From Planctomycetota bacterium (GTDB lineage: Bacteria; Planctomycetota; Phycisphaerae; WQYP01), in NCBI GenBank assembly GCA_021799715.1, contig JAJYZY010000021.1, forward strand, positions 1 through 24,720: 24,720 nt of DNA. Reading direction: 5' to 3'. A program made the position numbers and the translations under genes. The notes beneath the pieces are model-generated. The model made no database searches and was not told where the DNA came from. It was given only the letters and a program-made list of their open reading frames with translations. This document shows, piece after piece, positions 8,673 through 16,248 of the stretch (positions within the stretch are counted from its first letter, which is position 1; the number at the start of each line of letters is the position of its first letter).

Positions 8673-10043
8673 CTAATCCGAGATCGGGACCAGTTGATAA
8701 TGTGTGGCCAGTGGTCTTGCCACCTGATATTGTCGCCGGATAATCGCTTGTTTGCGAAGTTCCAGTTCGCGGAGAAAAGCATTCTCGGCGGAATGCAATG
8801 CGGCGTTGTGATTAAACGATAATTGTGTTTGAATTCCGCGCCACGCAAAAAATCGCCACTGCACCTGCTTCCACACCAGCGCCAGAACATGATATGCCTG
8901 CCGCATCATGGGAGTTTTGTAGCGGGCCAGATTGATCCCCGCGGCCAGGGCTCTGCGCGGGAAGATTCCCACGTTCTGCTCGTTGATAACCAGACGGTAC
9001 CGCGCATCAGGAAGCCCGGTAACCCTTAGCCGTTGATCATCCAATTGTTTGTACCATCCGCTTACATGCAGAATTAATTGGGCCAGCGGATTGGTGTAAT
9101 TCCAGTTCACCTTTGGTGCCATCCACGGGAAGGACATGCCTTCCCACTGATGGCAGGTTGGTGCGAATTGGGGCCAATGATTATGCAGGTCCATGATCGG
9201 ACACGGCAGGCACGAGTCCGTTTGTGTCCAGGAAACAACGCCCCCGGTCATGCTTAGCTGCCGAACCGTTGTGTTCACGGATGTGATAACCCGGTCCGTC
9301 CCGGCGTTGATATTCAAAGCCGTTACCGTTGCCGGCGCTCCCCAGGCTCGCAGCAGTGCCTTGGCCAATACGAGATGACCGGCGGCGGAAGGGTGTATCC
9401 TGCCCGGAATAATGCGCGCCGCGAGCCGTGGATTCTCGGCTTCCGCCTTCCTGAGAACTGAAACCATCGGTGCGTTAAAGTTTACGCACAAGAGGTTATT
9501 CCGGGCTGCCAGACGTTTAACAAATTGTCCGTATCGGATCAGCACGGCATTATAACCACCGGGATAATGCGGCTTTTGTGTGACATCGTCATAAGCCGAA
9601 GGCTCGATAAGCACAATCCTCACCCCGGGAAGATGCTTTTGGAGCATGGAAATAATATGCTCGTAGCCCTTACGATAAATATTGAACAAATGTTCATTAA
9701 ACGGCCGGTATCCGGCATCATTCATGCCCAGCATAATGGTTACCACGTTTGGTTTGAACGCAAACACATCCCGTTTAAGCCGCAGATCGATGGGGCCGGC
9801 CCAACCACCGGTGACGCGGTCTCCACCCACGCCGGAATCGACAAAACGCACATTTAGATTGGGGAAGCGGGTTCGCACATACGTTTCAACATCAACCGCG
9901 TAATAGCGCTGCTCGGTTATGCTGTCGCCATAAAAGCAGACGTGATCACCATTCTTAAGAAAAAAACCGCTGGCCGCACCCGCGTGGGAGATCACGGTGC
10001 AGATTATCGCCATAGTCAGTAAGCCGAGTTGCGGTAATTTCAT
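8673..10043 (-). CDS. Secreted SGNH/GDSL hydrolase
   Basis: This 456-residue protein has a signal peptide (LLTMAIICTVISHAGAAS). The SGNH blocks in the first 230 residues are FYGDSITEQ (nucleophile Ser), SGVGGDRVTGG (oxyanion Gly), LGMNDAGY (Asn) and IHPSAAGH (catalytic His). The Asp usually found three residues before the His is Gly here (PGRIHP, codon GGC). The remaining ~225 residues form a C-terminal region I cannot assign, including RYRLVINEQNVGIF. The family hydrolyses esters, and in such loci often acetyl groups on glycans. The ATG at 10043 has AGGAG 7 bases before it. It is the last gene of the ROK kinase / isomerase operon, 45 bases after the isomerase, so it may deliver deacetylated sugar to those enzymes. 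Activity is uncertain because of the missing Asp. Confidence 0.85.
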   Translation of the reverse strand: MKLPQLGLLTMAIICTVISHAGAASGFFLKNGDHVCFYGDSITEQRYYAVDVETYVRTRFPNLNVRFVDSGVGGDRVTGGWAGPIDLRLKRDVFAFKPNVVTIMLGMNDAGYRPFNEHLFNIYRKGYEHIISMLQKHLPGVRIVLIEPSAYDDVTQKPHYPGGYNAVLIRYGQFVKRLAARNNLLCVNFNAPMVSVLRKAEAENPRLAARIIPGRIHPSAAGHLVLAKALLRAWGAPATVTALNINAGTDRVITSVNTTVRQLSMTGGVVSWTQTDSCLPCPIMDLHNHWPQFAPTCHQWEGMSFPWMAPKVNWNYTNPLAQLILHVSGWYKQLDDQRLRVTGLPDARYRLVINEQNVGIFPRRALAAGINLARYKTPMMRQAYHVLALVWKQVQWRFFAWRGIQTQLSFNHNAALHSAENAFLRELELRKQAIIRRQYQVARPLATHYQLVPISD

Positions 10044-10088
10044 GATTCAACTCCTGATTGCGCTGTGGAAATAATTGGGGATGTCGCG

Positions 10089-11936
10089 CTATTGTCCGCT
10101 CGCAAATTCAACCTTGGTCAGCCGGTTTGGGGCATGGTTGTAGAGGCTGCTTACGGCCGGGCCGGGGTGGTTGAGCACCGGTCGCACGAAGGCTTTGATT
10201 GTGGCGTATTTTTGAGACCCGTCGGAATTCAGCGGGCGAATCGTATAAGCCCCAACCGCCGCTGGTACAATAAATGTCTCCGCATGGCAGACCGTCATGG
10301 GATCAAATGCCCCGGTCGGGCTTTCGACGATGACCGCATCGCCCTGCACAAGGTTCAGAACATTCACCCCGCCGCCGGTGTGATGCGGGACCGCATGTGT
10401 GAACCAGTGCCGCCGTGTTTCAATAAATTCCGTCTCATGCAGTCCGGTGCGTTCTTCCCGCCAGCCGGGACCGCTACTCACGGCGGTAAGGCGGTTAATT
10501 AAATTGTGTTGCGTCCATTCCCGCGTTCGATCCCACTGCAGATTTGCCAGGCCGTGTTCGAGATGCACCGGACGCGGTGCGCCATCCAGGCCGTTGCGCC
10601 CCCAATCCCAAAGCTTGAAGGTGAAAATGTATGGTGTGGCGCTGATTTCCAGAACCAATCCGCCGGCTCCGGAACAATGGCAGGTTCCAGCGGGGATTAA
10701 GAAGTGGTCATGACGCCGCGCCGGCCAGCAATTGGCATACGCATCAACTGAAAATGGAGTTTTTCCTTGCTGCGCTTTATAAAGATCGGCGGCCATATCC
10801 GCGGCGTTGACACCGTCGCGAAGTCCAAGATAAACGCAGGCATCCGGCGCGGTATCCAGCATGTAATAACTTTCATCCTGCGTGTAGTGCATACCAAAAT
10901 GCTGCTGAATATATCCGGTCAACGGATGTACCTGAAAGCTCAGGTGTCCGCCTCCCACGGTGTCAAGCAGGTCGAAGCGAATGGGAAATTCCGGACCGAA
11001 GCGGGCGTAAACGATATCTCCTAGAAGTTCCCGCGGCTGTCGATTGACTACATTGATGGCGGGAAATTCCGCGATCACATTGCCGAACTTCAGACGCAAA
11101 GAGTTCTCCTCCGGCACGCAGTCAAAGCCCCAGCCGTAGTTGGACTCGCCGGCGTCGAGAGCAAAATGCTCCTTCATCCACTGCCCACCCCATGGAGCGG
11201 GATCAAAGAACGGCACCACGCGGAATGGCTGCCGCGCTACCTGCCGCATCGCCATGCGAAGTGCGTCCCCCAGGACCATTGTGGGGGAATGCGGCGTATT
11301 GGTATCCAGAAAAAAATCAACCGAATCAAACAGGCGGAACTTGTGTTTATCGCACACGCGCCAGTCCACAAAGTAACCCTGTTTATATTGCGCGGCCGGG
11401 GATTGCCCCTTGTTGTTGAGGCCTAAATTGCTGACGGATTGATTACGGAATCGCCTCTGAATTTCCCACCGCGCCATATCCACATAAACAAGCATTGCCG
11501 GTCTCGCGGCAAATAACGCCGCGCCGGGGCCATAGATCAGTACCACGCCATTGGTCCTTGCCCGCAACCGGTCCTGCGCCGCCTGAAGTTTCCGAGTATC
11601 AAAATAATCCGGCATCTCCAGAAAGGTGATGCGCCCAAACACCGGGTCGCTTCCCAGGTACGGTTCCGCCATGGTTGCGATATCCGCGGCGGATTTCATC
11701 AGGGAATCAGTTTGCACAACCACATCCGGCTGAAGTGCATGATGCAACTCAGCCAGGACCTCTTCGTCCAGCACACCGGTGTAGCAATCCACGGCGACGA
11801 CTGTCGCACCATGGGGTGCCTTCCGCAATTGCTGGCGCAGGCATTTTCCAATGACGTTCCAGCCCGCCCAGGCGCTAACGTGCCCGCACGGCACATCAAT
11901 GAAAGGCTTTTTATTGTATGGATTAGTTATGTTCAT
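10089..11936 (-). CDS. Class I mannose-6-phosphate isomerase-like protein with long N-terminal domain
   Basis: This is a 615-residue protein. The C-terminal ~370 residues follow the class I phosphomannose isomerase cupin. They start at VVPFFDPAPWGGQWMKEHF, with metal ligands recognisable in SFQVHPLTG (Gln, His), TQDESYYML (Glu) and IPAGTCHCSGAGG (His), and end with the family motif TFKLWDWGR. These enzymes interconvert mannose-6-P and fructose-6-P in the cytoplasm. The N-terminal ~245 residues are not part of classical ManA. They contain AVDCYTGVLDEE and GVVLIYGPGAALF, suggesting a nucleotide-kinase-like fold but without a canonical Walker A. The start overlaps the ROK kinase stop by 4 bases (ATGA), indicating translational coupling. 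The kinase would supply the sugar phosphate. The actual sugar may not be mannose. Confidence 0.85.
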   Translation of the reverse strand: MNITNPYNKKPFIDVPCGHVSAWAGWNVIGKCLRQQLRKAPHGATVVAVDCYTGVLDEEVLAELHHALQPDVVVQTDSLMKSAADIATMAEPYLGSDPVFGRITFLEMPDYFDTRKLQAAQDRLRARTNGVVLIYGPGAALFAARPAMLVYVDMARWEIQRRFRNQSVSNLGLNNKGQSPAAQYKQGYFVDWRVCDKHKFRLFDSVDFFLDTNTPHSPTMVLGDALRMAMRQVARQPFRVVPFFDPAPWGGQWMKEHFALDAGESNYGWGFDCVPEENSLRLKFGNVIAEFPAINVVNRQPRELLGDIVYARFGPEFPIRFDLLDTVGGGHLSFQVHPLTGYIQQHFGMHYTQDESYYMLDTAPDACVYLGLRDGVNAADMAADLYKAQQGKTPFSVDAYANCWPARRHDHFLIPAGTCHCSGAGGLVLEISATPYIFTFKLWDWGRNGLDGAPRPVHLEHGLANLQWDRTREWTQHNLINRLTAVSSGPGWREERTGLHETEFIETRRHWFTHAVPHHTGGGVNVLNLVQGDAVIVESPTGAFDPMTVCHAETFIVPAAVGAYTIRPLNSDGSQKYATIKAFVRPVLNHPGPAVSSLYNHAPNRLTKVEFASGQ

Positions 11937-12886
11937 GGCTTGCTCCGTTTGGCATATTTAGCCGCCAGAACGGCGATGCCCCTGATTCCCGCTTCGTTTC
12001 CGAGCGCCGATGCCAGAATCGGCACATCCCATTGCGCCCAGCAGTGGGCGCGAATGAACTTTTTCATGGCCGGCACAATCACGTCGCCACTTCCCGCGAT
12101 CTTGCCCCCAATTACCAGTAGATCAGGATCGTAGCTGTGGATAAGAGTGACGGCGGTGATGGACCATGCTTTCAGAGCGTTGTTCCTGAGGTTCTTTGCA
12201 AGCACGTCCCCTTTCTTTGCCAAGCGGAATACCGCCTCATAGTTAATCGCGGCTTCGGTGGCCAAAGCACTGTTTGCCAGCAATGGTGATGTCGCGGCGT
12301 GCGCCGGCAGTGCCCAGGAAGAAGCCAGCGCTTCAACGCAACCGATATTTCCGCAGCCGCACGGCACCCCGTCGGCCTGAATCGTAACGTGGCCACCGGC
12401 GTTTCCAGCCAGACCATGCGTGCCGGTAAAATGCCGGCCATCAATTACCGCCGCAGTTCCCACGCCGGTACCCAGTGTGATGATGGCAACATTGCTGTAT
12501 CCTCTTGCGGCTCCGTACTTTAATTCGCCCGCCAGCGCCGCGTGCGCGTCATTGCACCAATAGGCGGGCTTTTGGAATTTGCGATCAATCCATCGGGCGA
12601 GATCAAATCCCGGCGCGTCAGCAAATTTGCCGCCCGGCACAGTCCGGATTTTTCCCGAATTGGGGTCTACAATGGCTGGTAATGCAATACCGATCGCGGT
12701 GACGCGCGAGTCCAGAACCGCCGATTCCCGGCCGAGTTCCCGCCATATCGGCGCTATGCGATTCATGGCGTGGCGCAGTCCGTCCGCGGGCAATGCGGCG
12801 ATTTCACGTGACCGCAGTATTCTGCCGCGGTCAATAATCGCCAGTTTAATGCTCGTGCCTCCGATATCCGCGGCCCATATCACCAT
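11933..12886 (-). CDS. ROK-family sugar kinase
   Basis: This 317-residue cytoplasmic kinase has the family motifs in order: DIGGTSIKLAII (phosphate loop), CNDAHAALAGE (catalytic Asp), LGTGVGTAAVIDG (second phosphate loop) and the structural zinc site CGCGNIGC. ROK kinases phosphorylate glucose, fructose, mannose, N-acetyl sugars or related compounds with ATP. The substrate-contacting ExGH motif reads AGGH here, so the conserved Glu is Ala. The ATG at 12886 has CGGAG about 9 bases upstream. It is the first gene of the kinase-isomerase-SGNH hydrolase operon and is divergent from a XylR-type regulator, with a perfect 6+4+6 palindrome in the shared promoter region. The substrate is not predictable. 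Confidence 0.9.
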   Translation of the reverse strand: MVIWAADIGGTSIKLAIIDRGRILRSREIAALPADGLRHAMNRIAPIWRELGRESAVLDSRVTAIGIALPAIVDPNSGKIRTVPGGKFADAPGFDLARWIDRKFQKPAYWCNDAHAALAGELKYGAARGYSNVAIITLGTGVGTAAVIDGRHFTGTHGLAGNAGGHVTIQADGVPCGCGNIGCVEALASSWALPAHAATSPLLANSALATEAAINYEAVFRLAKKGDVLAKNLRNNALKAWSITAVTLIHSYDPDLLVIGGKIAGSGDVIVPAMKKFIRAHCWAQWDVPILASALGNEAGIRGIAVLAAKYAKRSKP

Positions 12887-12919
12887 AACTCATCACTCCG
12901 AAATTCTGATCTAACTTCG

Positions 12920-12925
12920 AGAATA
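12920..12925 (-). promoter_or_regulatory. Possible -10 element of the ROK kinase operon
   Basis: TATTCT on the minus strand starts 22 bases downstream of the palindrome at 12948-12963, and 34 bases before the kinase ATG. The spacing from the box is like that at the first sugar operon (20 bases). Confidence 0.3.
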
Positions 12926-12947
12926 CGGGAAATGGATGTCGCAATCT

Positions 12948-12963
12948 ATGGCGTTTACGCCAT
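12948..12963. promoter_or_regulatory. Candidate regulator palindrome ATGGCGTTTACGCCAT
   Basis: Two perfect 6-base arms (ATGGCG and CGCCAT) flank TTTA in the divergent promoter region between the ROK kinase and the XylR-type gene. The sequence is 13/16 identical to the box at 5490-5505. A TTTACG direct repeat with a 9-base period overlaps it (12954-12968). It is the best candidate for the binding site of the adjacent regulator. Confidence 0.5.
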
Positions 12964-12970
12964 TTACGTG

Positions 12971-12976
12971 TATCAT
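12971..12976 (+). promoter_or_regulatory. Possible -10 element (TATCAT) of the second XylR-type gene
   Basis: TATCAT ends exactly 7 bases before the ATG at 12984 and no Shine-Dalgarno sequence is present, so the mRNA may be leaderless. The candidate palindrome sits where the -35 would be. Confidence 0.3.
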
Positions 12977-12983
12977 TATTGCC

Positions 12984-14159
12984 ATGAATGTCCGTATGAC
13001 ACCTCTTCCCGGTATTTCACGAAAAGCTGCCACCACCGCGCCACGGCCGCGGCATGTATTATTGGCCCTGTGGTGGTGGGATGAACGGCTTTTGCGGGGT
13101 ATTGCGCGGTATGGTGCCGGGCAAGGCTGGATATTGGATACGCGGGTACGATTCGCCAACCGTTTGCCGATCCGGCGCAAGTACGACGGCGTGATCGTAT
13201 TCAGCGGACGCGATGCCACGCTGCAGCGCATGGCCCGGTCAATCCATTGTCCGATCGTCAATCTTGACCAGCACCGGCCCGTTCCAGGAGCCTGCATGGT
13301 TTGCTGCGACGATGCGGCGGTGGGGCAGGCGGCAGCTGAGCATTTGCTGGCGTGCGGGCTGGAACGCATCACGTTCGTGCAGATGCGATCCCGGCGCAGT
13401 AAATCTGAACGCGCCCGGTTTGTCGGATTAAGCCGCGCCGGACTGGCCGCGGGCATCCACGCTAAAGCGGTCGCGATACGGGATCTGAAAAGGAAGCTTG
13501 CACACAGCCCCATGCCCATGGGCCTGATGGCCGGCAATGATGAAGCGGCCGTAGAAGCAATAGGGATATGTCTGGAGGCGGGCTTGAAGGTTCCGGATGA
13601 TGTCGCGGTTGTCGGCGTGGATAATTTTCCGGCGGTGTGCCTGCATGCGCCGGTGCAGCTAACGAGCATTGACCTGAATCTCGAACAATGGGGACAACGC
13701 GCCGCGGAAACACTGGATGCCATGATGTCCGCGGACAAGCCGTCGCCCGGCGGCCAACTGATCCCCAATGGCGGAGTTATTGTCCGGGCGTCATCCGATG
13801 TTGCGCATCGATTGGATCCGCGACTGTCCAAGGCGGTGCGCTATATTCGCGATAATTTCCATCGACCTATGAAAATTTCAGAACTGGTGCGGCATGTTGG
13901 CCTTTCGCGACAGTCCCTGCAAAATTATTTTCGCGATCAACTCCACAGTACCATGCACCGGCAGCTATCGTCCGCGCGGGTTTCACACGCGATGCAACTT
14001 ATGCGGCGGGGAGATGAAGGGCTGGGGCGGATCGCAATGGCCAGCGGGTTTCGTGATTATCAGCACTTTCACCGTATATTCCGCAAAATCACCGGTATGA
14101 CCCCTTCCACCTGGCGTCAAACCAGTGCTAATGCGACGGCGATGAACGCAAATCAATAA
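12984..14159 (+). CDS. XylR-type transcriptional regulator (LacI-like sensor + AraC HTH)
   Basis: This 391-residue protein has a LacI/ribose-binding-type sensor at about residues 20-280 (HVLLALWWWDERLLRGI, GLMAGNDEAAVEAIGI, VAVVGVDNFPAVCLH). A C-terminal AraC domain covers about residues 285-385 (MKISELVRHVGLSRQSLQ, then LGRIAMASGFRDYQHFHRIF, MTPSTWR). It is a paralogue in architecture of the regulator at 4262-5416. The frame opens at an ATG at 12936, but that start would place the 16-bp palindrome inside the coding region. I prefer 12984, where TATCAT is 7 bases upstream. Neither start has a good Shine-Dalgarno, so the start is uncertain by 16 residues. It is divergent from the ROK-isomerase-hydrolase operon, which it probably activates in response to a sugar. 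Confidence 0.85.
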   Translation: MNVRMTPLPGISRKAATTAPRPRHVLLALWWWDERLLRGIARYGAGQGWILDTRVRFANRLPIRRKYDGVIVFSGRDATLQRMARSIHCPIVNLDQHRPVPGACMVCCDDAAVGQAAAEHLLACGLERITFVQMRSRRSKSERARFVGLSRAGLAAGIHAKAVAIRDLKRKLAHSPMPMGLMAGNDEAAVEAIGICLEAGLKVPDDVAVVGVDNFPAVCLHAPVQLTSIDLNLEQWGQRAAETLDAMMSADKPSPGGQLIPNGGVIVRASSDVAHRLDPRLSKAVRYIRDNFHRPMKISELVRHVGLSRQSLQNYFRDQLHSTMHRQLSSARVSHAMQLMRRGDEGLGRIAMASGFRDYQHFHRIFRKITGMTPSTWRQTSANATAMNANQ

Positions 14160-14199
14160 ACCGCTATTCCCAAACTACAAAATTCTCCGCCAACGCTGA

Positions 14200-14224
14200 T
14201 CCGGTATTGCCGGACAATTTTTTT
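14200..14224 (+). terminator. Terminator after the second XylR-type gene
   Basis: A 5-bp GC stem (TCCGG/CCGGA) with loop TATTG is followed by CAA and seven T. It lies 40 bases after the stop codon. The short stem lowers confidence slightly. Confidence 0.65.
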
Positions 14225-14340
14225 CTTCGTTCGCTGAAAATCCCGCATTGCAGGCCTACAATTTCTGCAGCGTTTGTCGCCGACGGCTTTGGAATGGTTC
14301 CACGCCGCCCTCCGCAAACGCTGTATGATGAGGTGCTCCC

Positions 14341-15384
14341 ATGGCACAATTACCCGATGGTTCCTCAAGGTCCATCCCATGTTCTTCCACCGCGGTCGTT
14401 TCCCGCGTGCCGCGCGATGTTCCGCCGCCTGATGATGCCGGGATATTGGATGCCTATTCCCGTGCGGTATCCTCCGCGGTGGAGATTGTGGCGCCAAGCG
14501 TGGTAAATATTGAAGTTTTTCAGCGCACAGATTCCGCGGGCCGTGTTGCCGAACGGCGGGCCGGCAGCGGATCGGGCTTTATTTTCACCCCCGATGGGTT
14601 CATCCTTACCAACAGCCATGTCGTTCACAACGCGGCACGAATCGCCGTTACCACCTCCGATGGGCGTCGATTGCGGGGGGCTTTAATCGGCGATGATCCG
14701 CATACGGATTTGGCTGTGGTGCGCATTGATGCGGACAATCTATCGGCGGCGGAGTTTGGGAATTCCGCGCAACTTAAAGTGGGGCAGGTGGCCATTGCCA
14801 TCGGTAGCCCGCTGGGGTTCCAGGCTTCCGTCACTGCGGGCGTTATCAGCGCCCTGGCGCGATCGTTTCGCAGCGGTTCAGGTCGGCTCATTGACGGGGT
14901 TATCCAGACTGACGCGGCTTTAAATCCCGGAAATTCCGGCGGGCCGCTGGTGGCATCGGATGGAAAAGTCATCGGGGTGAATACCGCGGTCATTCTCCCG
15001 GCGCAGGGAATTTGTTTTGCCATTTCCTCCAATACCGCTGAATTTGTCGCCTCCCGATTGATTCGGGATGGAAAAGTTCACCGCAGTTATATTGGTGTTT
15101 CCGGGCAGGATGTGCCGATTTCCCGGCGCATCGTTCAGTTCTATAAATTGGATTCTGCCACCGGCGTCGGCGTGGCGGCGGTGGAACCGGAAAGCCCCGC
15201 CGACCAGGCCGGGTTGCGACCGGGTGATATTATTCTGGCTCTGGATCGCCAGACTGTTTCCGGCATTGATGATCTGCACCGCCTGTTGGCGGAAGAACGC
15301 ATCGGCAAACATACCGGCATTCGCGTTTTGCGCCAGCACGATCTGACCGACATGCTCATTACGCCCGCCGCCGCGCCGCAATAG
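14341..15384 (+). CDS. HtrA/DegP-like trypsin-type serine protease with one PDZ domain, no signal peptide
   Basis: This is a 347-residue S1C-family protease. The catalytic triad is visible: His in TNSHVVHN (near residue 100), Asp in PHTDLAVV (near 123) and Ser in ALNPGNSGGPL (near 203). One PDZ domain follows at about 250-340 (YIGVSGQDVPI, SPADQAGLRPGDIILALD). Such enzymes degrade or refold damaged proteins, normally in the periplasm. Here the N-terminus (MAQLPDGSSRSIPCSS) has no signal peptide or membrane helix. An in-frame stop at 14329 rules out a longer frame. So the protein is either cytoplasmic or exported in an unusual way. The start has AGGTG about 7 bases upstream. It stands alone between a terminator and scpB. 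Confidence 0.9.
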   Translation: MAQLPDGSSRSIPCSSTAVVSRVPRDVPPPDDAGILDAYSRAVSSAVEIVAPSVVNIEVFQRTDSAGRVAERRAGSGSGFIFTPDGFILTNSHVVHNAARIAVTTSDGRRLRGALIGDDPHTDLAVVRIDADNLSAAEFGNSAQLKVGQVAIAIGSPLGFQASVTAGVISALARSFRSGSGRLIDGVIQTDAALNPGNSGGPLVASDGKVIGVNTAVILPAQGICFAISSNTAEFVASRLIRDGKVHRSYIGVSGQDVPISRRIVQFYKLDSATGVGVAAVEPESPADQAGLRPGDIILALDRQTVSGIDDLHRLLAEERIGKHTGIRVLRQHDLTDMLITPAAAPQ

Positions 15385-15491
15385 CAGGCTGGTGATTGTG
15401 CGCAGCGGTCTTCGCGCGGTTCCATCACGGCTGACAATCCATTAAGTAACGGACGGTCGGCAAACGGTTGCCCGACAAGATGGAGTTTCGC

Positions 15492-15520
15492 TTTACTCGG
15501 CGCGCCACAGGCAGTAAATT
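15492..15520 (+). promoter_or_regulatory. Promoter of scpB
   Basis: TTTACT (15492-15497), a 17-bp spacer and TAAATT (15515-15520) end 7 bases before the scpB ATG at 15528. Each hexamer matches its consensus at 4 of 6 positions. No Shine-Dalgarno is present, so this is a leaderless candidate. Confidence 0.4.
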
Positions 15521-15527
15521 CTAGCGT

Positions 15528-16232
15528 ATGAATACAGTTGCTGAATCACAATCCGCGCCCCAAGAGTCCCTGGATACACCGGCGCAGTGCGGCTCTACGG
15601 ACGAACAATCGTCCCCGGTGGAGGCGGATGCCGTCAGCGAGCCGGTAGCCGCTCTAAGCCCCGACTCGCAGGCTCAAAGCGCGATTGCCGACGATCCGAT
15701 TGCTGACGCTCACATGCCGTTACGGCAAGTGCTGGAAGCATTGCTTTTTGCCAGTGATGTGCCGCTGTCGGCCGCCAAAATCAGCCAGATACTTGGTTTG
15801 GATTCTGTGCGGGCGGTCAAGCCGGCCGTGGAAGAGTTAAATGAAGTGTATCATCAGCGCGAGGCGGCATTCCGAATTGAAGAACGTGCCGGGGGCTATC
15901 AGATTCTCACGTTGCCGCAATACGCCCAGTACATTCAGCGCTTGATGCGCAAGCGCGACGAAGGCCGGCTGACCCCTGCGGCTCTGGAAACGCTGGCGAT
16001 TATCGCCTACAAACAGCCGATTTTGCGCGTGGATGTGGAAGCGATTCGCGGTGTGGCCTGCGGCGAAGTGATTCGCACGCTCATGGAATATAATCTGGTT
16101 AAAATTGTGGGGCGGGCCGAGGATGTCGGACGGCCCATGCTTTACGGCACGTCCAAACATTTTCTGGAAGTCTTTGGCTTATCCAGCCTGAAAGATTTGC
16201 CCAAAGCTGATCAACTCAAAGAGCCGGTGTAA
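15528..16232 (+). CDS. scpB: Segregation and condensation protein B
   Basis: This 234-residue protein is the ScpB subunit of the SMC-ScpA-ScpB condensin that organises and segregates the chromosome. The winged-helix core runs from about residue 63 (MPLRQVLEALLFASD) to about 225. It contains the hallmark blocks GGYQILTLPQYAQYI, RLTPAALETLAIIAYKQPI and RGVACGEVIRTLMEYNL, then VGRPMLYGTSKHFLEVFGL. A 62-residue acidic, Ala/Ser/Pro-rich N-terminal extension precedes it. An internal ATG at 15714 would give a protein of usual size. I keep 15528 because a promoter-like element sits just before it. No scpA is adjacent. The stop is 7 bases from the convergent VWA gene, and a hairpin spans both stop codons. 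Confidence 0.93.
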   Translation: MNTVAESQSAPQESLDTPAQCGSTDEQSSPVEADAVSEPVAALSPDSQAQSAIADDPIADAHMPLRQVLEALLFASDVPLSAAKISQILGLDSVRAVKPAVEELNEVYHQREAAFRIEERAGGYQILTLPQYAQYIQRLMRKRDEGRLTPAALETLAIIAYKQPILRVDVEAIRGVACGEVIRTLMEYNLVKIVGRAEDVGRPMLYGTSKHFLEVFGLSSLKDLPKADQLKEPV

Positions 16233-16248
16233 ATCACGTTTACGGCTC
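16221..16248. repeat. Hairpin spanning two convergent stop codons
   Basis: GAGCC (16221-16225) plus GTAAA (16229-16233) pair with TTTAC plus GGCTC (16239-16248). There is a 3-base bulge and a 5-base loop. The scpB stop and the VWA-gene stop both lie in it. No T-run follows on either strand, so it may stabilise 3' ends more than terminate. Confidence 0.45.

Noticed and set aside
12911..13831. 306-codon open frame on the minus strand
   Set aside because: It lies opposite the second XylR-type gene, whose motifs are clear. The product is rich in Arg, Ser, Cys and Pro with no family motifs, as expected from a GC-rich shadow frame.
15456..15476. Hairpin GTCGGCAA/TTGCCCGAC as an HtrA-gene terminator
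   Set aside because: It has one bulge, no following T-run, and lies 70 bases past the stop; too weak to call.
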